Shown: positions 26,109 through 34,697 of the stretch, piece by piece
Layout: every line of letters starts with the position of its first letter
Position numbering within the stretch: the stretch's first letter is position 1
Assembly: GCA_002314595.1 (NCBI GenBank)
Contig: DCGP01000017.1
Location: 91,442 to 127,121 of the forward strand
Origin: Clostridiales bacterium UBA1775
Lineage (GTDB): Bacteria; Bacillota; Clostridia; Monoglobales; Firm-18
Length of the DNA stretch: 35,680 nt
Reading direction: 5' to 3'
Program-made: the position numbers and the translations under genes
The notes under the pieces: model-generated
Databases searched by the model: none
The model's input: only the letters and a program-made list of their open reading frames with translations
Told to the model about the DNA's origin: nothing

Positions 26109-27452
26109 TTATACTAAGCCTTGAGCCTTCATAGCATCTGCAACCTTTAAGAAGCCTGCAATGTTAGCGCCTGCTACAAAATTGCCCTTCATACCGTACT
26201 TTTCAGCTGCATCTCTTGTGTTTTTGTAGATGTTTGTCATAATACCTTTTAGTTTTGCATCTACTTCTTCAAATGTCCAGCTGTATCTCATACTGTTTTG
26301 AGACATTTCAAGTGCTGATGTTGCAACACCACCTGCATTTGAAGCCTTTGCAGGACCAAATAGTAAGCCTGCACCTTGGAATGCAGCGATTGCTTCAGGA
26401 GTTGAAGGCATATTAGCACCTTCTGCTACTGCATAAGTACCGTTTGCAATAAGCTTTTTAGCTGATTCTTCATTGATTTCGTTTTGTGTTGCACAAGGTA
26501 AAGCGATATCGCACTTAATACCCCAAATACCTGAGCATCCTTCGTGATATTCTGCGTCAGGATGTTTTACAACATATTCTTTAATTCTCTTTCTTTCAAC
26601 TTCTTTAAGTTGCTTTACATAGTCAAGGTCGATACCGTTTTTATCGTAGATATAACCATTTGAATCACTCATTGCAACAACCTTTGCGCCTAATGTTGTA
26701 GCCTTTTCGCAAGCATAAATAGCAACGTTACCTGAACCTGAGATAACAACTGTTGCGTCTTTAAATGATTTGCCTGCATCCTTTAACATTTCATCTGTAA
26801 AGTAGCATAGACCGTAACCTGTTGCTTGTTTACGAGCTAATGAGCCACCATATTGTAAGCCCTTGCCTGTTAATACACCTGAATATTCGTTTCTAAGTCT
26901 CTTATATTGGCCAAATAGATAACCGATTTCACGAGCACCTACACCGATATCGCCGGCAGGAACGTCGCAATCAGGACCTATATGCTTTGCAAGCTCTGTC
27001 ATAAAGCTTTGGCAGAATCTCATAACTTCATTATCGCTCTTGCCCTTAGGGTCAAAGTCTGAACCACCTTTACCACCACCGATTGGTAGACCTGTTAGTG
27101 AGTTTTTAAAGATTTGTTCAAAACCTAAAAACTTAATAATTCCTGAATATACTGATGGATGGAATCTTAAACCACCTTTATATGGACCGATTGCACTATT
27201 AAATTGAATTCTGAAACCACGGTTTACTTGAACTTCGCCTTTATCGTCAATCCACGGTACTCTGAAAATAATTTGTCTTTCAGGCTCTACAATACTTTCT
27301 ATAACACCTGTCTTAACATATTCCGGATTTGCCTCGATAACCGGTTCAAGAGATTCTAATACTTCCCTTACAGCCTGATGGAATTCAGGTTCAGCCGGAT
27401 TACGCTTAATAACTTTTTCCATTAAGTCATTTAAATAACTACTTTTAAACAT
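26109..27452 (-). CDS. gdhA: NADP-type glutamate dehydrogenase
   Basis: This enzyme forms glutamate from 2-oxoglutarate and ammonia. The 447-residue hexameric type has GPYKGGLRFHPSV, LTGLPIGGGKGGSDFDPKGK (substrate and catalytic lysines), DCDVPAGDIGVGAREIG and the Rossmann site VVISGSGNVA. The length and N-terminus match the bacterial NADP-dependent class (GdhA) better than the catabolic NAD class. An AGGAGGAAAG ribosome site precedes the ATG. It is flanked by its own terminator and a long AT-rich leader. Confidence 0.96.
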   Translation of the reverse strand: MFKSSYLNDLMEKVIKRNPAEPEFHQAVREVLESLEPVIEANPEYVKTGVIESIVEPERQIIFRVPWIDDKGEVQVNRGFRIQFNSAIGPYKGGLRFHPSVYSGIIKFLGFEQIFKNSLTGLPIGGGKGGSDFDPKGKSDNEVMRFCQSFMTELAKHIGPDCDVPAGDIGVGAREIGYLFGQYKRLRNEYSGVLTGKGLQYGGSLARKQATGYGLCYFTDEMLKDAGKSFKDATVVISGSGNVAIYACEKATTLGAKVVAMSDSNGYIYDKNGIDLDYVKQLKEVERKRIKEYVVKHPDAEYHEGCSGIWGIKCDIALPCATQNEINEESAKKLIANGTYAVAEGANMPSTPEAIAAFQGAGLLFGPAKASNAGGVATSALEMSQNSMRYSWTFEEVDAKLKGIMTNIYKNTRDAAEKYGMKGNFVAGANIAGFLKVADAMKAQGLV

Positions 27453-27651
27453 TTTTCTTTCCTCCTAATTTAATATATGAATATTTTACACCTTTTAATT
27501 TCATATTTCAAGTACTTTTTTATGATTTTGTTATATTTTCTATGTTTTTTTGCAATTTTTATTTTTCAATTGTTCATATTTACATATTTCTAATTTAATA
27601 TAAAACTAAGCAATTATTCTATATGGTGAATTTGCACATATAATATTCAAT

Positions 27652-27682
27652 ATTATATCACTCATATATACAAAATATACAA
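27652..27682 (-). promoter_or_regulatory. Candidate promoter for gdhA
   Basis: A minus-strand TATAAT (27657-27652) is preceded by TGA, giving an extended -10 box. A TTGTAT (27682-27677) lies 19 bases upstream. It would make a leader of nearly 200 bases. It is weaker than the other promoters in the window. Confidence 0.35.
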
Positions 27683-27708
27683 AAGTTGGCAGTTTAGTAG
27701 TTTAGCAC

Positions 27709-27737
27709 TTTACAAAGATAAAGCGTTATGCTATAAT
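27709..27737 (+). promoter_or_regulatory. Sigma-A type promoter for the amino-acid ABC transporter
   Basis: TTTACA (27709-27714) and TATAAT (27732-27737) with a 17-base spacer, 44 bases before the start codon. Confidence 0.8.
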
Positions 27738-27781
27738 TAAGCCATACTAAAAATATCTTATTTGAAAGGAAGATAATAAAA

Positions 27782-28573
27782 ATGAAAAAATTATTAGCAT
27801 TAGTATTAGCATTAGTATTAGTATTTTCTTTCGCAGCTTGCGGAAGTAAAACAGAAAAAAGTGAGACTTCAAGCGACCTTGGTTACATCACTGACAAAGG
27901 CACTTTGGTTGTAGGTATTACAGACTACAAGCCAATGGACTTTAAAGACAAAGATGGTAGCTGGACAGGTTTTGATGCTGAATTTGCAGAAGCAGTAGCA
28001 GAAAAGCTTGGCTTAAAGGTTGAATTTATTGAAATTGACTGGGATAACAAAGCATTAGAACTTGATGCAAAATCAATTGACTGTGTGTGGAATGGTATGA
28101 CACTTACAGATGAAGTTGAAAAGTCAATGGAATGTACTAACCCTTATGTTGAAAATGCTCAAGTTGTTGTAATGTCTGCCGATAAGGCCGATTCTTACAA
28201 GGACGTTGATTCATTAAAAGGTTTGAAATTTGCTGCAGAAACAGGTTCAGCAGGTGAAGGCGCTATTAAAGACAATGGTCTTGACGCAAACTACACAGCA
28301 GTTGCTGCTCAAACAGATGCTTTGATGGAAGTTGCTTCCGGCTCTGCTGACGCTTGCGTAATTGATATCACAATGGCAAATGCTATGACAGGTGAAGGCA
28401 CAAGCTATGCTAACTTAAAATCCGGTGTTTCTTTAACATCTGAAAAATATGTTATAGGATTTAGAAAAGGCTCTGACGCTGCTGTAAAGGTAAACGAAAT
28501 TATGGCTGAAATGATGAAGGACGGTACTCTTGACAAGCTTGCTGAAAAATACAGCTTGACACTTGTAAAATAA
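27782..28573 (+). CDS. Polar amino-acid ABC transporter substrate-binding lipoprotein
   Basis: This is a family 3 solute-binding protein of 263 residues. The signal ends in lipobox FAAC with lipidated Cys20. The mature protein begins LGYITDKGTLVVGITDYKPMDF and has GFDAEFAEAVAEKLG, the usual opening of polar amino-acid binders. The ligand is not certain. AAGGAAGA precedes the ATG. A hairpin after the gene, before the permease, may give this component higher expression than the membrane parts. Confidence 0.94.
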   Translation: MKKLLALVLALVLVFSFAACGSKTEKSETSSDLGYITDKGTLVVGITDYKPMDFKDKDGSWTGFDAEFAEAVAEKLGLKVEFIEIDWDNKALELDAKSIDCVWNGMTLTDEVEKSMECTNPYVENAQVVVMSADKADSYKDVDSLKGLKFAAETGSAGEGAIKDNGLDANYTAVAAQTDALMEVASGSADACVIDITMANAMTGEGTSYANLKSGVSLTSEKYVIGFRKGSDAAVKVNEIMAEMMKDGTLDKLAEKYSLTLVK

Positions 28574-28604
28574 TTTCTACATAATTTAAGAGGAAACATT
28601 TAAG

Positions 28605-28650
28605 CAGAATAGTTTTAAGCTTGCCATAGGCTTGTATTAAGACTATTCTG
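28605..28650 (+). terminator. Hairpin between binding-protein and permease genes (partial terminator)
   Basis: A 9-bp perfect stem (28605-28613 with 28642-28650) extends inward through a U-G pair and TTAA/TTAA, and a TTTTG tail follows. The short U-tract suggests partial termination or 3'-end protection rather than a full stop, since the permease and ATPase follow on the same strand without another clear promoter. Confidence 0.65.
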
Positions 28651-28681
28651 TTTTGTGCGTATATAAGAAAGGATAAAAGCT

Positions 28682-29377
28682 ATGTTTTTAACGGTAACAC
28701 AATCACTTTTGGAAGGGTTTGTAACTACCTTAAAATTATTTGCACTTACGCTTTTGTTTGCTTTGCCATTAGGCTTGATAATCAGCTTTGGTTCTATGAG
28801 CAAATTCAAACCGTTAAAATGGTTTATAAAAACATTTGTGTGGATAATTAGAGGGACTCCACTAATGCTTCAACTAATAATTATATACTATGGCCCCGGT
28901 CTTATTGGAAAATGGGCAACAGGACTTGAAACCACAAATTTCTTTACTGCATTTTTGCAGTCTTGGACTGTTATGGATAGGTTTATGGCTGTGTTAATTG
29001 CCTTTGTAATTAACTACGCTTGCTATTTTTCCGAAATTTACAGAGGTGGCATTGAGTCCATTTCAAAAGGTCAATATGAAGCAGGTCAGGTTTTGGGTCT
29101 TACAAAAACTCAGGTATTTTTTAAGATTGTACTGCTTCAAGTTATAAAGAGAATTGTTCCTCCTATGAGCAATGAAATTATTACTCTTGTAAAGGATACT
29201 TCTCTTGCAAGAATTATTGCAGTTTATGAAATTATTTGGTCTGCACAGGTATATATTAAGTCTGCCGGTCTTATCTGGCCCCTATTCTACACCGGTGCAT
29301 TCTACTTAATTTTCTGTGGTTTGCTTACAATCTTATTTGGCAAAATTGAAAAGGAATTAAGTTATTTTAAGGCTTAG
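28682..29377 (+). CDS. Polar amino-acid ABC transporter permease
   Basis: This is a 231-residue HisM/GlnP-type permease with about five membrane segments. It has the conserved WIIRGTPLMLQL motif and the EAA loop EAGQVLGLTKTQVFFKIVLLQ, which docks with the ATPase. AAAGGA precedes the ATG. It is the middle gene of the binding protein-permease-ATPase set and presumably works as a homodimer, since only one permease gene is present. Confidence 0.94.
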   Translation: MFLTVTQSLLEGFVTTLKLFALTLLFALPLGLIISFGSMSKFKPLKWFIKTFVWIIRGTPLMLQLIIIYYGPGLIGKWATGLETTNFFTAFLQSWTVMDRFMAVLIAFVINYACYFSEIYRGGIESISKGQYEAGQVLGLTKTQVFFKIVLLQVIKRIVPPMSNEIITLVKDTSLARIIAVYEIIWSAQVYIKSAGLIWPLFYTGAFYLIFCGLLTILFGKIEKELSYFKA

Positions 29378-29389
29378 GGAGGTGTAATT

Positions 29390-30172
29390 ATGGCTATATT
29401 AGAAATTCAAGGTCTTAAAAAGTCTTTTGGAAAAACAGAAGTTTTAAAGGGTATTGACTTTTCTATGAATGAGGGCGAGGTTGTTTCCATCATTGGCTCA
29501 TCAGGTAGTGGTAAAACAACTCTTTTAAGGTGCATTGACTTTTTGGGAATTGCAGACCAAGGTAAAATTATTTGCGATGGCGAGGTCGTTTTTGACGGCA
29601 ATGACAAAAGCAAGCTTACCCCTGATGCTATTAGGAAAAATCAATTAAAATTTGGCTTCGTTTTTCAAGCTTTTAATCTGTTTCCTCAATACAATGTTAT
29701 TGAAAATATTACACTTGCTCCAAAGTTATTGGCAAAAAAGAGGCCTGATTACAAGCAAAACAAATCACAAATTATTAGTGAAATTGAGGAAAATGCAATG
29801 GCTCTTCTAAAAAGTTCAGGGCTTGAAGGTAAGGAAATGTCCTACCCATGTGAGCTTTCGGGAGGTCAGCAACAGCGTGTTGCAATAGTAAGAGCATTGG
29901 CATTAAAACCAAAAATTATGCTTTTTGATGAACCAACATCTGCCCTTGACCCGGAGCTTACAAACGAAGTATTAAAAATAATTAAGTCTTTGGCAGACCA
30001 AAAAACGACTATGATTATTGTAACTCATGAAATGGCATTTGCCAAAAATGTTTCTGACAAGGTTGTGTTCTTGCACCAGGGTGCTATCGTTGAAGAAGGC
30101 ACACCCGAAGAAATATTTACAAACCCCAAAACTAACAGATTAAAGCAATTTTTATCAAGCACTAATCTATAA
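29390..30172 (+). CDS. Polar amino-acid ABC transporter ATP-binding protein
   Basis: This is a 260-residue ATPase of the GlnQ/HisP group. Walker A GSSGSGKT is at residues 36-43; the Q-loop FVFQAFNLFPQYNV, signature LSGGQQQR, Walker B IMLFDEPTSALDP and switch His VTHEM follow. GGGAGGTG lies just upstream. It starts 12 bases after the permease and is closed by the terminator at 30181-30210. Confidence 0.96.
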   Translation: MAILEIQGLKKSFGKTEVLKGIDFSMNEGEVVSIIGSSGSGKTTLLRCIDFLGIADQGKIICDGEVVFDGNDKSKLTPDAIRKNQLKFGFVFQAFNLFPQYNVIENITLAPKLLAKKRPDYKQNKSQIISEIEENAMALLKSSGLEGKEMSYPCELSGGQQQRVAIVRALALKPKIMLFDEPTSALDPELTNEVLKIIKSLADQKTTMIIVTHEMAFAKNVSDKVVFLHQGAIVEEGTPEEIFTNPKTNRLKQFLSSTNL

Positions 30173-30180
30173 TAAATATT

Positions 30181-30210
30181 AAAGCCTTGAAACGTCAGTT
30201 TCAAGGCTTT
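30181..30210 (+). terminator. Intrinsic terminator of the ABC transporter operon
   Basis: A perfect 13-bp stem (30181-30193 with 30198-30210) with a GTCA loop, running into TTT. Confidence 0.92.
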
Positions 30211-30226
30211 TTTAATATACTTACTT

Positions 30227-30250
30227 TGTTTTTGTGGTACGGGCTGTTTT
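30227..30250 (-). repeat. Displaced copy of the nth 3' end
   Basis: This 24-base stretch matches 30453-30476, inside the 3' end of nth, at 23 of 24 positions. On the minus strand it reads NKTARTTKTK followed by a stop codon, echoing the nth tail. The two copies are about 226 bases apart with the palindromic element 30282-30355 between them. Confidence 0.7.
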
Positions 30251-30281
30251 ATTTACGGGATAGGAAAAACAGTTCGAAATG

Positions 30282-30355
30282 GACAAACTGAGTCAAACCT
30301 TTGGTTTGACATGCCCGACGGCGTATGTGTATACGCCAAGTGGCGAAGTTTGTTC
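30282..30355. repeat. GC-rich palindromic intergenic element (two hairpins in an outer stem)
   Basis: An outer 9-bp stem starting at 30281 (GGACAAACT with AGTTTGTTC, one G-U) encloses two perfect hairpins. These are 30292-30310 (8-bp stem) and 30320-30337 (7-bp stem). The GC content is higher than the surroundings and no ORF is evident. The same fold plan is seen at 35564-35647. Confidence 0.6.
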
Positions 30356-30437
30356 ATAACAAAAATATTATTACTATGTTAAATTGAGTTGTTATCTTTC
30401 CCTAAATGATATTTTAGTAATTTGCTAAATCAACCAT

Positions 30438-31103
30438 TTACTTGGCTTTTTCTGTTTTTGTGGTCCGGGCTGTTTTTACATCCCGTTTCTTACATATATC
30501 GTTTATGCAACATTCCTCACATTTTGGAGTTGGCGCTTTACAATATTTTCTGCCATGCTCAACTAACTGGTGGCAAAACAAGGTTTGATAGTCCTTTGGG
30601 ATTTTTTTAACTAAATCCTTTTCAATTTTTGTCTGTTCTTTTTCCTTAGTTAGTCCCATTCTTGCAGATAGCCTTGTGCAGTGAGTATCCACTACAATAC
30701 CCGGAATTCCAAATACATCCCCACGCATAAGGTTTGCAATTTTGCGTCCTACCCCCGGCAGCCTTGTAAGTGCGTCCATATCCGACGGCACCTCGCCGTT
30801 ATATTCCTCTAAAAGAATCTTGCAAGTGCCAATAATATTTTTTGCCTTGTTTCTGTAAAAGCCTGTGGAGTGAATATCGTCCATAAGCTCTTGCAAATCT
30901 GCATTAGCGTAGTCCTCACAGGTTTTGTACTTTTTAACAAGGTCCTTCATTACAATATTAACCCTTGCATCAGTGCACTGTGTGGCAAGCTGTGTAGCAA
31001 TTAAAAGCTCTAATGGATTTTCATAATTCAAAGAGCATTCTGCCTCGCCGTATTCTGCCATAAACCTTTTTTTAATTTCCAAAACATATTCGTTTATTTT
31101 CAT
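30438..31103 (-). CDS. nth: Endonuclease III
   Basis: This is a DNA glycosylase/AP lyase of base-excision repair, 221 residues. The helix-hairpin-helix LPGVGRKIA contains catalytic Lys121, followed by Asp139 in VVDTHCTRL. The [4Fe-4S] cluster cysteines are Cys188, Cys195, Cys198 and Cys204 with the standard C-x6-C-x2-C-x5-C spacing. A short basic Thr/Lys tail after the cluster is not part of the usual core. It overlaps the SGNH gene by four bases (ATGA), so the two form an operon. Confidence 0.97.
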   Translation of the reverse strand: MKINEYVLEIKKRFMAEYGEAECSLNYENPLELLIATQLATQCTDARVNIVMKDLVKKYKTCEDYANADLQELMDDIHSTGFYRNKAKNIIGTCKILLEEYNGEVPSDMDALTRLPGVGRKIANLMRGDVFGIPGIVVDTHCTRLSARMGLTKEKEQTKIEKDLVKKIPKDYQTLFCHQLVEHGRKYCKAPTPKCEECCINDICKKRDVKTARTTKTEKAK

Positions 31104-31720
31104 TTAACAATATCCCTAACATATTTTGCAATTTGGTTCGCACAGGCAATTTTGCCCTCATCGCTGATATGAATATTATCCTGTGATAAATACTTATCTA
31201 AATCGCTTGCAACAAGAGCATTAAGGTCGTTAATTACAACACCTTTTTTGTCCATAAAATCTACAATATATTTATTATATTCTGTAATAATATCATTTTT
31301 TTGATTTGGGTTTTGTGGCTTAACCGGTGTAATTGTAGAGAAAATAATTTTGTCTGTAATTTTGCGAAGTTCTCTTAAAATTTTACCCATATAATCAAGA
31401 TATTCCGGAATCGGTGTAAACGGGCCGTCCTCTGCACACACGATAGATGTATCCCACAAACCGTTGTTCCAATGGATAACGTCCGGACGAGTTGCATTCC
31501 TTGCAATAGCTTCACCGGGTGTAAGCATTGCCTGGCACTGGTTATTTGTGCAACGCAATGTATATTCATTAAAAATTCTGCCTAATTCATTTAATGTATA
31601 TTTGGCAAATCTGCCGTTTTCGGTTGGCCCCCATACGTCAAATTCGTCCTTTAACACATCTGTAACTGCTTGCTGATAGCATAGCCTTATTGAATCACCA
31701 AGTAACATTAATTTCTTCAT
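31100..31720 (-). CDS. SGNH/GDSL hydrolase
   Basis: This is a 206-residue lipase/acylesterase-fold protein without a signal peptide. The nucleophile Ser10 is in the block I motif MLLGDSIR, an Asn-containing HWNNGLWD marks the oxyanion block, and the Asp-His pair is in DNIHIS near the C-terminus. The substrate is unknown. ATG 31720 is preferred because AAGGAAG lies nearby; the GTG three codons upstream overlaps that site. It is transcribed from the promoter at 31752-31780 and coupled to nth. Confidence 0.88.
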   Translation of the reverse strand: MKKLMLLGDSIRLCYQQAVTDVLKDEFDVWGPTENGRFAKYTLNELGRIFNEYTLRCTNNQCQAMLTPGEAIARNATRPDVIHWNNGLWDTSIVCAEDGPFTPIPEYLDYMGKILRELRKITDKIIFSTITPVKPQNPNQKNDIITEYNKYIVDFMDKKGVVINDLNALVASDLDKYLSQDNIHISDEGKIACANQIAKYVRDIVK

Positions 31721-31751
31721 TATGTACACTTCCTTCTTTTAGTATAATTTT

Positions 31752-31780
31752 ATTATATCACTATGAACTATTTTTGTAAA
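31752..31780 (-). promoter_or_regulatory. Sigma-A type promoter for the SGNH-nth operon
   Basis: Minus-strand TTTACA (31780-31775) and TATAAT (31757-31752) with a 17-base spacer. Confidence 0.8.
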
Positions 31781-31838
31781 TGATTATTGGAATTTTTGTT
31801 TGTAGAAATTAGAAAATGACATTCAATGGATGCACTCT

Positions 31839-31965
31839 ATTATCAATCGTTTTCTTTACGCTCACTTCTCGCTGCGGCTCGGTCGCACTCGGGCTCTGAC
31901 AATTCACCGAATTGTCATTCACTACCCTCGTGCCGCTTCGCTACCTCTTAGGCTTCAAGTCCCTT
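31839..31965. repeat. GC-rich intergenic repeat element, no gene
   Basis: The stretch 31790-31970 has no supported gene. From 31839 it becomes markedly GC-rich, with a perfect 8-bp hairpin at 31897-31917 and flanking GCGGC/GCCGC arms (31874-31878 with 31932-31936). Its first 17 bases (31839-31855) recur exactly at 35664-35680 at the window end, so another copy may begin there. It looks like a dispersed, possibly transcribed, intergenic repeat. Confidence 0.6.
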
Positions 31966-31973
31966 CCGTATAA

Positions 31974-32008
31974 AAAAATACGACACCCTGTTTGGATGTC
32001 GTATTTTT
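31974..32008 (-). terminator. Intrinsic terminator after the LRR protein gene
   Basis: A perfect 12-bp stem (31974-31985 with 31997-32008) with an 11-base loop and T/A-runs at both ends. It lies 76 bases past the LRR gene's restored stop codon. Confidence 0.88.
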
Positions 32009-32083
32009 GTATTTGCACGTCACCTTTGATACAAAAGTGATACTGCACCTATTTATACACGATTATATATTTTGCACCTACTA

Positions 32084-32547
32084 TTAATTACTAATAGTTT
32101 TACTTTCGCAAAGCGGTTTAAGACTTGATAAGCTCTCCCACCATATTACCTTCGCAGTTGAATAGTCAAGGGTTGCAGGTAAATCTACTGAAATATTTTC
32201 TTGTGGAGTATATTTTTCTATATCAATAAATCTACCTAAATTATCGTACAGTGCAACAATTATAATGCCATCGTAGCTTTCACCGTGCAAGGTGACTGTT
32301 TTGGACAAACCAGAGATGGTGACTTTTTTATCAAGGAAATGTACCATGACATTTTCTAAGAACGCATTTTTGTCTTCCTTTCCTTTGATATTCTCAATAG
32401 AAATATTATCCCATTCATCCCGGGACCCATAATAATATACATCAGTTAAATTATAACAATTGCTAAATGCGTAAAAGTCAATACTTTTTATGCTATTAGA
32501 AAAATATATGGCAGATAAATTATAACAACCTGTAAGTGTAGATATAT
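32084..32547 (-). pseudogene. Detached 3' end of the LRR protein gene (after a frameshift)
   Basis: From about 32558 the minus-strand LRR sequence continues in another frame without interruption to the stop at 32084. It reads NIDISTLTGCYNLSAIYFSN and then YAFSNCYNLTDVYYYGSRDE, both clear BspA-type repeat sequence. A C-terminal beta-rich domain follows, ending WWESLSSLKPLCESKTISN. An internal ATG at 32347 gives an 87-codon open frame but has no reason to be a separate gene. One added A in the five-A tract opposite 32553-32557 would fuse it to the upstream part and yield one 857-residue protein. Confidence 0.8.
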
Positions 32548-34656
32548 CTATGTTTTTATTCCACTTCCTATATAAAGATAGTTTAAATTACCAACAAAAG
32601 CATTATCGCTAATATACCTTACGCTATCAGGTATTTTTAATGATGTTATTTTTTCACATCCGCTACATATTCCACATCCAATACCAAGCAATGTATCAGG
32701 TAAGACTAACGACAATAAGTCTGGTGAATTATTAATTGCCCAATCTCCTATACAGATTGTACCATCTTTTATTTTATATTCACCAAACAAATTACTTGCT
32801 ACTATTAAATAATGCCCGAGATATAACACATTATCTTCCCAATTGGCAGCATCACGATAATACGCTGTACCACCAAATGCCTCTCTTCCAATATGGATTA
32901 AGCTATCAGGCATTGATATATTCTCTAAATTACTACAGCAAAAAAATGCATATGCATCAATGTCTGTTACACTATTCGGAATTGTAACACTTATTAAATT
33001 ATCGCTAGAAAATGCCGAATCTAAAACCTTATTCACTCCGTTAGGTATTGTATAAGCAACTCTTGGATTTCCATCTGCATACTGTATAAATTCTGTTCCT
33101 TGTTTGTTAAGCAGATTTCCATCTATTGAAGAATAATATTGGTTATTAGAGTTAACATTTATACTCTGTAAACTACGACAATTACAACATACACCTGCAC
33201 CGATATTTGTTACGCTGTTTGGAATTGTTATAGTAGTTAGTTTTGGACAATATCCAAATGCATTTTCCTCAATATTTAACACGCTATTGGGGATATCTAT
33301 GGATTCTATGTTATCACAATACATAAACGCCCATCGTCCAATACTTGTTACACTGTTAGAAATCGTAACTTTTTTAATACTATTACACCCTGTAAAAGCA
33401 TATTTTTTAATTGATTCTATTCCATCAGGTATTATTAATTCCGTAATAAGCTCATCATTTAGATATAAATCATATGAAGTGAACCAGTTGTCATAAAAAT
33501 TTATATTACACCATGAACTTAAATCTTTGATTATTATTTTATCAATACTGCTACCATTAAATGCAGCACTACCAATACTTGTTACATTTCTGCCTATATT
33601 GATTGAAAAAAGTTTCCTACAATCATAGAACACCTCATGTCCTATGATTGTCAGGCTTTCAGGCATAGCAATATTAGTTAAATTTTTGCAATCATTAAAA
33701 CAACGACTCCCAATTTTGGTTATGCTATTGTTTATTGTGACTATTCTAATTCTATCATTATATGCATACCAAGGTGTAGAACGATAAAAATCCCATATGT
33801 CACCGCTTCCTGAGATAATCATTTCACCATCGGCATAAAGAACATATGAAGCATTATCACCACACTGCCCTTGACTTAAAACAATCCTTTCCCAATGAGC
33901 ATACAATGTTTGATTGTTATTTAAATTAAAAATTGTGTCTGATGCAACTTGCGTTCCGCCGTCAGCAGATGTGAACCAACCAACAAAATTATAATATTCC
34001 CGTGTGGGTGTAGGTAAATCTCCATATGTTTCGCCTTTTATGACAGTTTTACTTACTGTTGAAACGCTACCGCCATTTGCATTAAAATATACTGTGTGGT
34101 TTTCTATGGTTGGAGGTGTGGTATCAGAAGGTTTGAAATTAGGACGAATAAGATATGAAAAACTGTGGAGTGGTTTATCACCTTGCCCAGCCTTATTCTT
34201 TCCCCCGGCACCATTCCAATCTACATAATAATAATTCGATGAATCTACACTTGTAATAACTCCGGTATGTCCCGTATATAATGCACCATAACAATTTTCT
34301 CGCCATACAAATATATCGCCAGGCATTGGAGCATTAGTATTATCCAATATCGTATAATTATTAATTCCATTTGCACTATCTAATCCCCATGCATATCCAC
34401 ATGGAATAAAACCTATTCCATATCCTAAATGTGCAGTATAGTATTTCACCAAATCAACACATTGTGGGTCACCGCCATACTCATCTGGAATATTAGAACC
34501 ATCATAATCAATCGGTAATTTATAAGCATCTAAAACCCAACTTACCGCTTCTTCTTTTGTAAAATTCACCTGTGGTGCGGCATAAATTGTTATTGTTAAA
34601 AGTATTGAAAAAACTAATATCATCACCAAAGCTAAGCTCAAAAATCTCTTTTTCAC
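32548..34656 (-). CDS. Secreted CHAP / InlB-repeat / BspA-type LRR surface protein (truncated by frameshift)
   Basis: This is a secreted modular protein, 702 residues as it stands. GTG 34656 is chosen (GGGGAG eight bases upstream), giving a signal peptide MKKRFLSLALVMILV ending near TIYAA. A CHAP domain follows (about 35-170) with the expected Cys66 (QCVDLVKYY), His130 (TGHTGVI) and VDWNG, suggesting peptidoglycan hydrolysis. An InlB B-repeat (about 188-255) ends LYAHWE. BspA-type LRR_5 repeats run from about 265 to the end, many with the pattern IPNSVTxIGxxAFxxC. The frame stops at TAG 32548-32550 within a repeat; the remainder lies in another frame. The divergent invertible-promoter candidate and recombinase lie upstream. 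The role (adhesin, wall hydrolase or both) is inferred from domains. Confidence 0.88.
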   Translation of the reverse strand: MKKRFLSLALVMILVFSILLTITIYAAPQVNFTKEEAVSWVLDAYKLPIDYDGSNIPDEYGGDPQCVDLVKYYTAHLGYGIGFIPCGYAWGLDSANGINNYTILDNTNAPMPGDIFVWRENCYGALYTGHTGVITSVDSSNYYYVDWNGAGGKNKAGQGDKPLHSFSYLIRPNFKPSDTTPPTIENHTVYFNANGGSVSTVSKTVIKGETYGDLPTPTREYYNFVGWFTSADGGTQVASDTIFNLNNNQTLYAHWERIVLSQGQCGDNASYVLYADGEMIISGSGDIWDFYRSTPWYAYNDRIRIVTINNSITKIGSRCFNDCKNLTNIAMPESLTIIGHEVFYDCRKLFSINIGRNVTSIGSAAFNGSSIDKIIIKDLSSWCNINFYDNWFTSYDLYLNDELITELIIPDGIESIKKYAFTGCNSIKKVTISNSVTSIGRWAFMYCDNIESIDIPNSVLNIEENAFGYCPKLTTITIPNSVTNIGAGVCCNCRSLQSINVNSNNQYYSSIDGNLLNKQGTEFIQYADGNPRVAYTIPNGVNKVLDSAFSSDNLISVTIPNSVTDIDAYAFFCCSNLENISMPDSLIHIGREAFGGTAYYRDAANWEDNVLYLGHYLIVASNLFGEYKIKDGTICIGDWAINNSPDLLSLVLPDTLLGIGCGICSGCEKITSLKIPDSVRYISDNAFVGNLNYLYIGSGIKT

Positions 34657-34697
34657 GAAAAACACTCCCCTAAAATAAGATGATTATTGTGTTACAC

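Larger units (their letters stand above)
27453..27781. other. AT-rich divergent intergenic region between gdhA and the amino-acid ABC transporter
   Basis: This 329-bp stretch holds no gene I can support. It contains the promoter of the ABC transporter on the right, a weaker candidate for gdhA in the middle, and otherwise A/T runs. Divergent nitrogen-metabolism genes sharing a regulatory region is suggestive, but I see no clear operator or riboswitch. Confidence 0.6.

Noticed and set aside
30240..30437. Small plus-strand gene downstream of the ABC transporter
   Set aside because: No frame with a ribosome site is present; the stretch is explained by the nth tail duplication and palindromic element.
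32084..32347. Separate 87-residue protein downstream of the LRR gene
   Set aside because: Its frame is open upstream of the ATG and reads as continuous LRR sequence, so it is the frameshifted end of the same gene.
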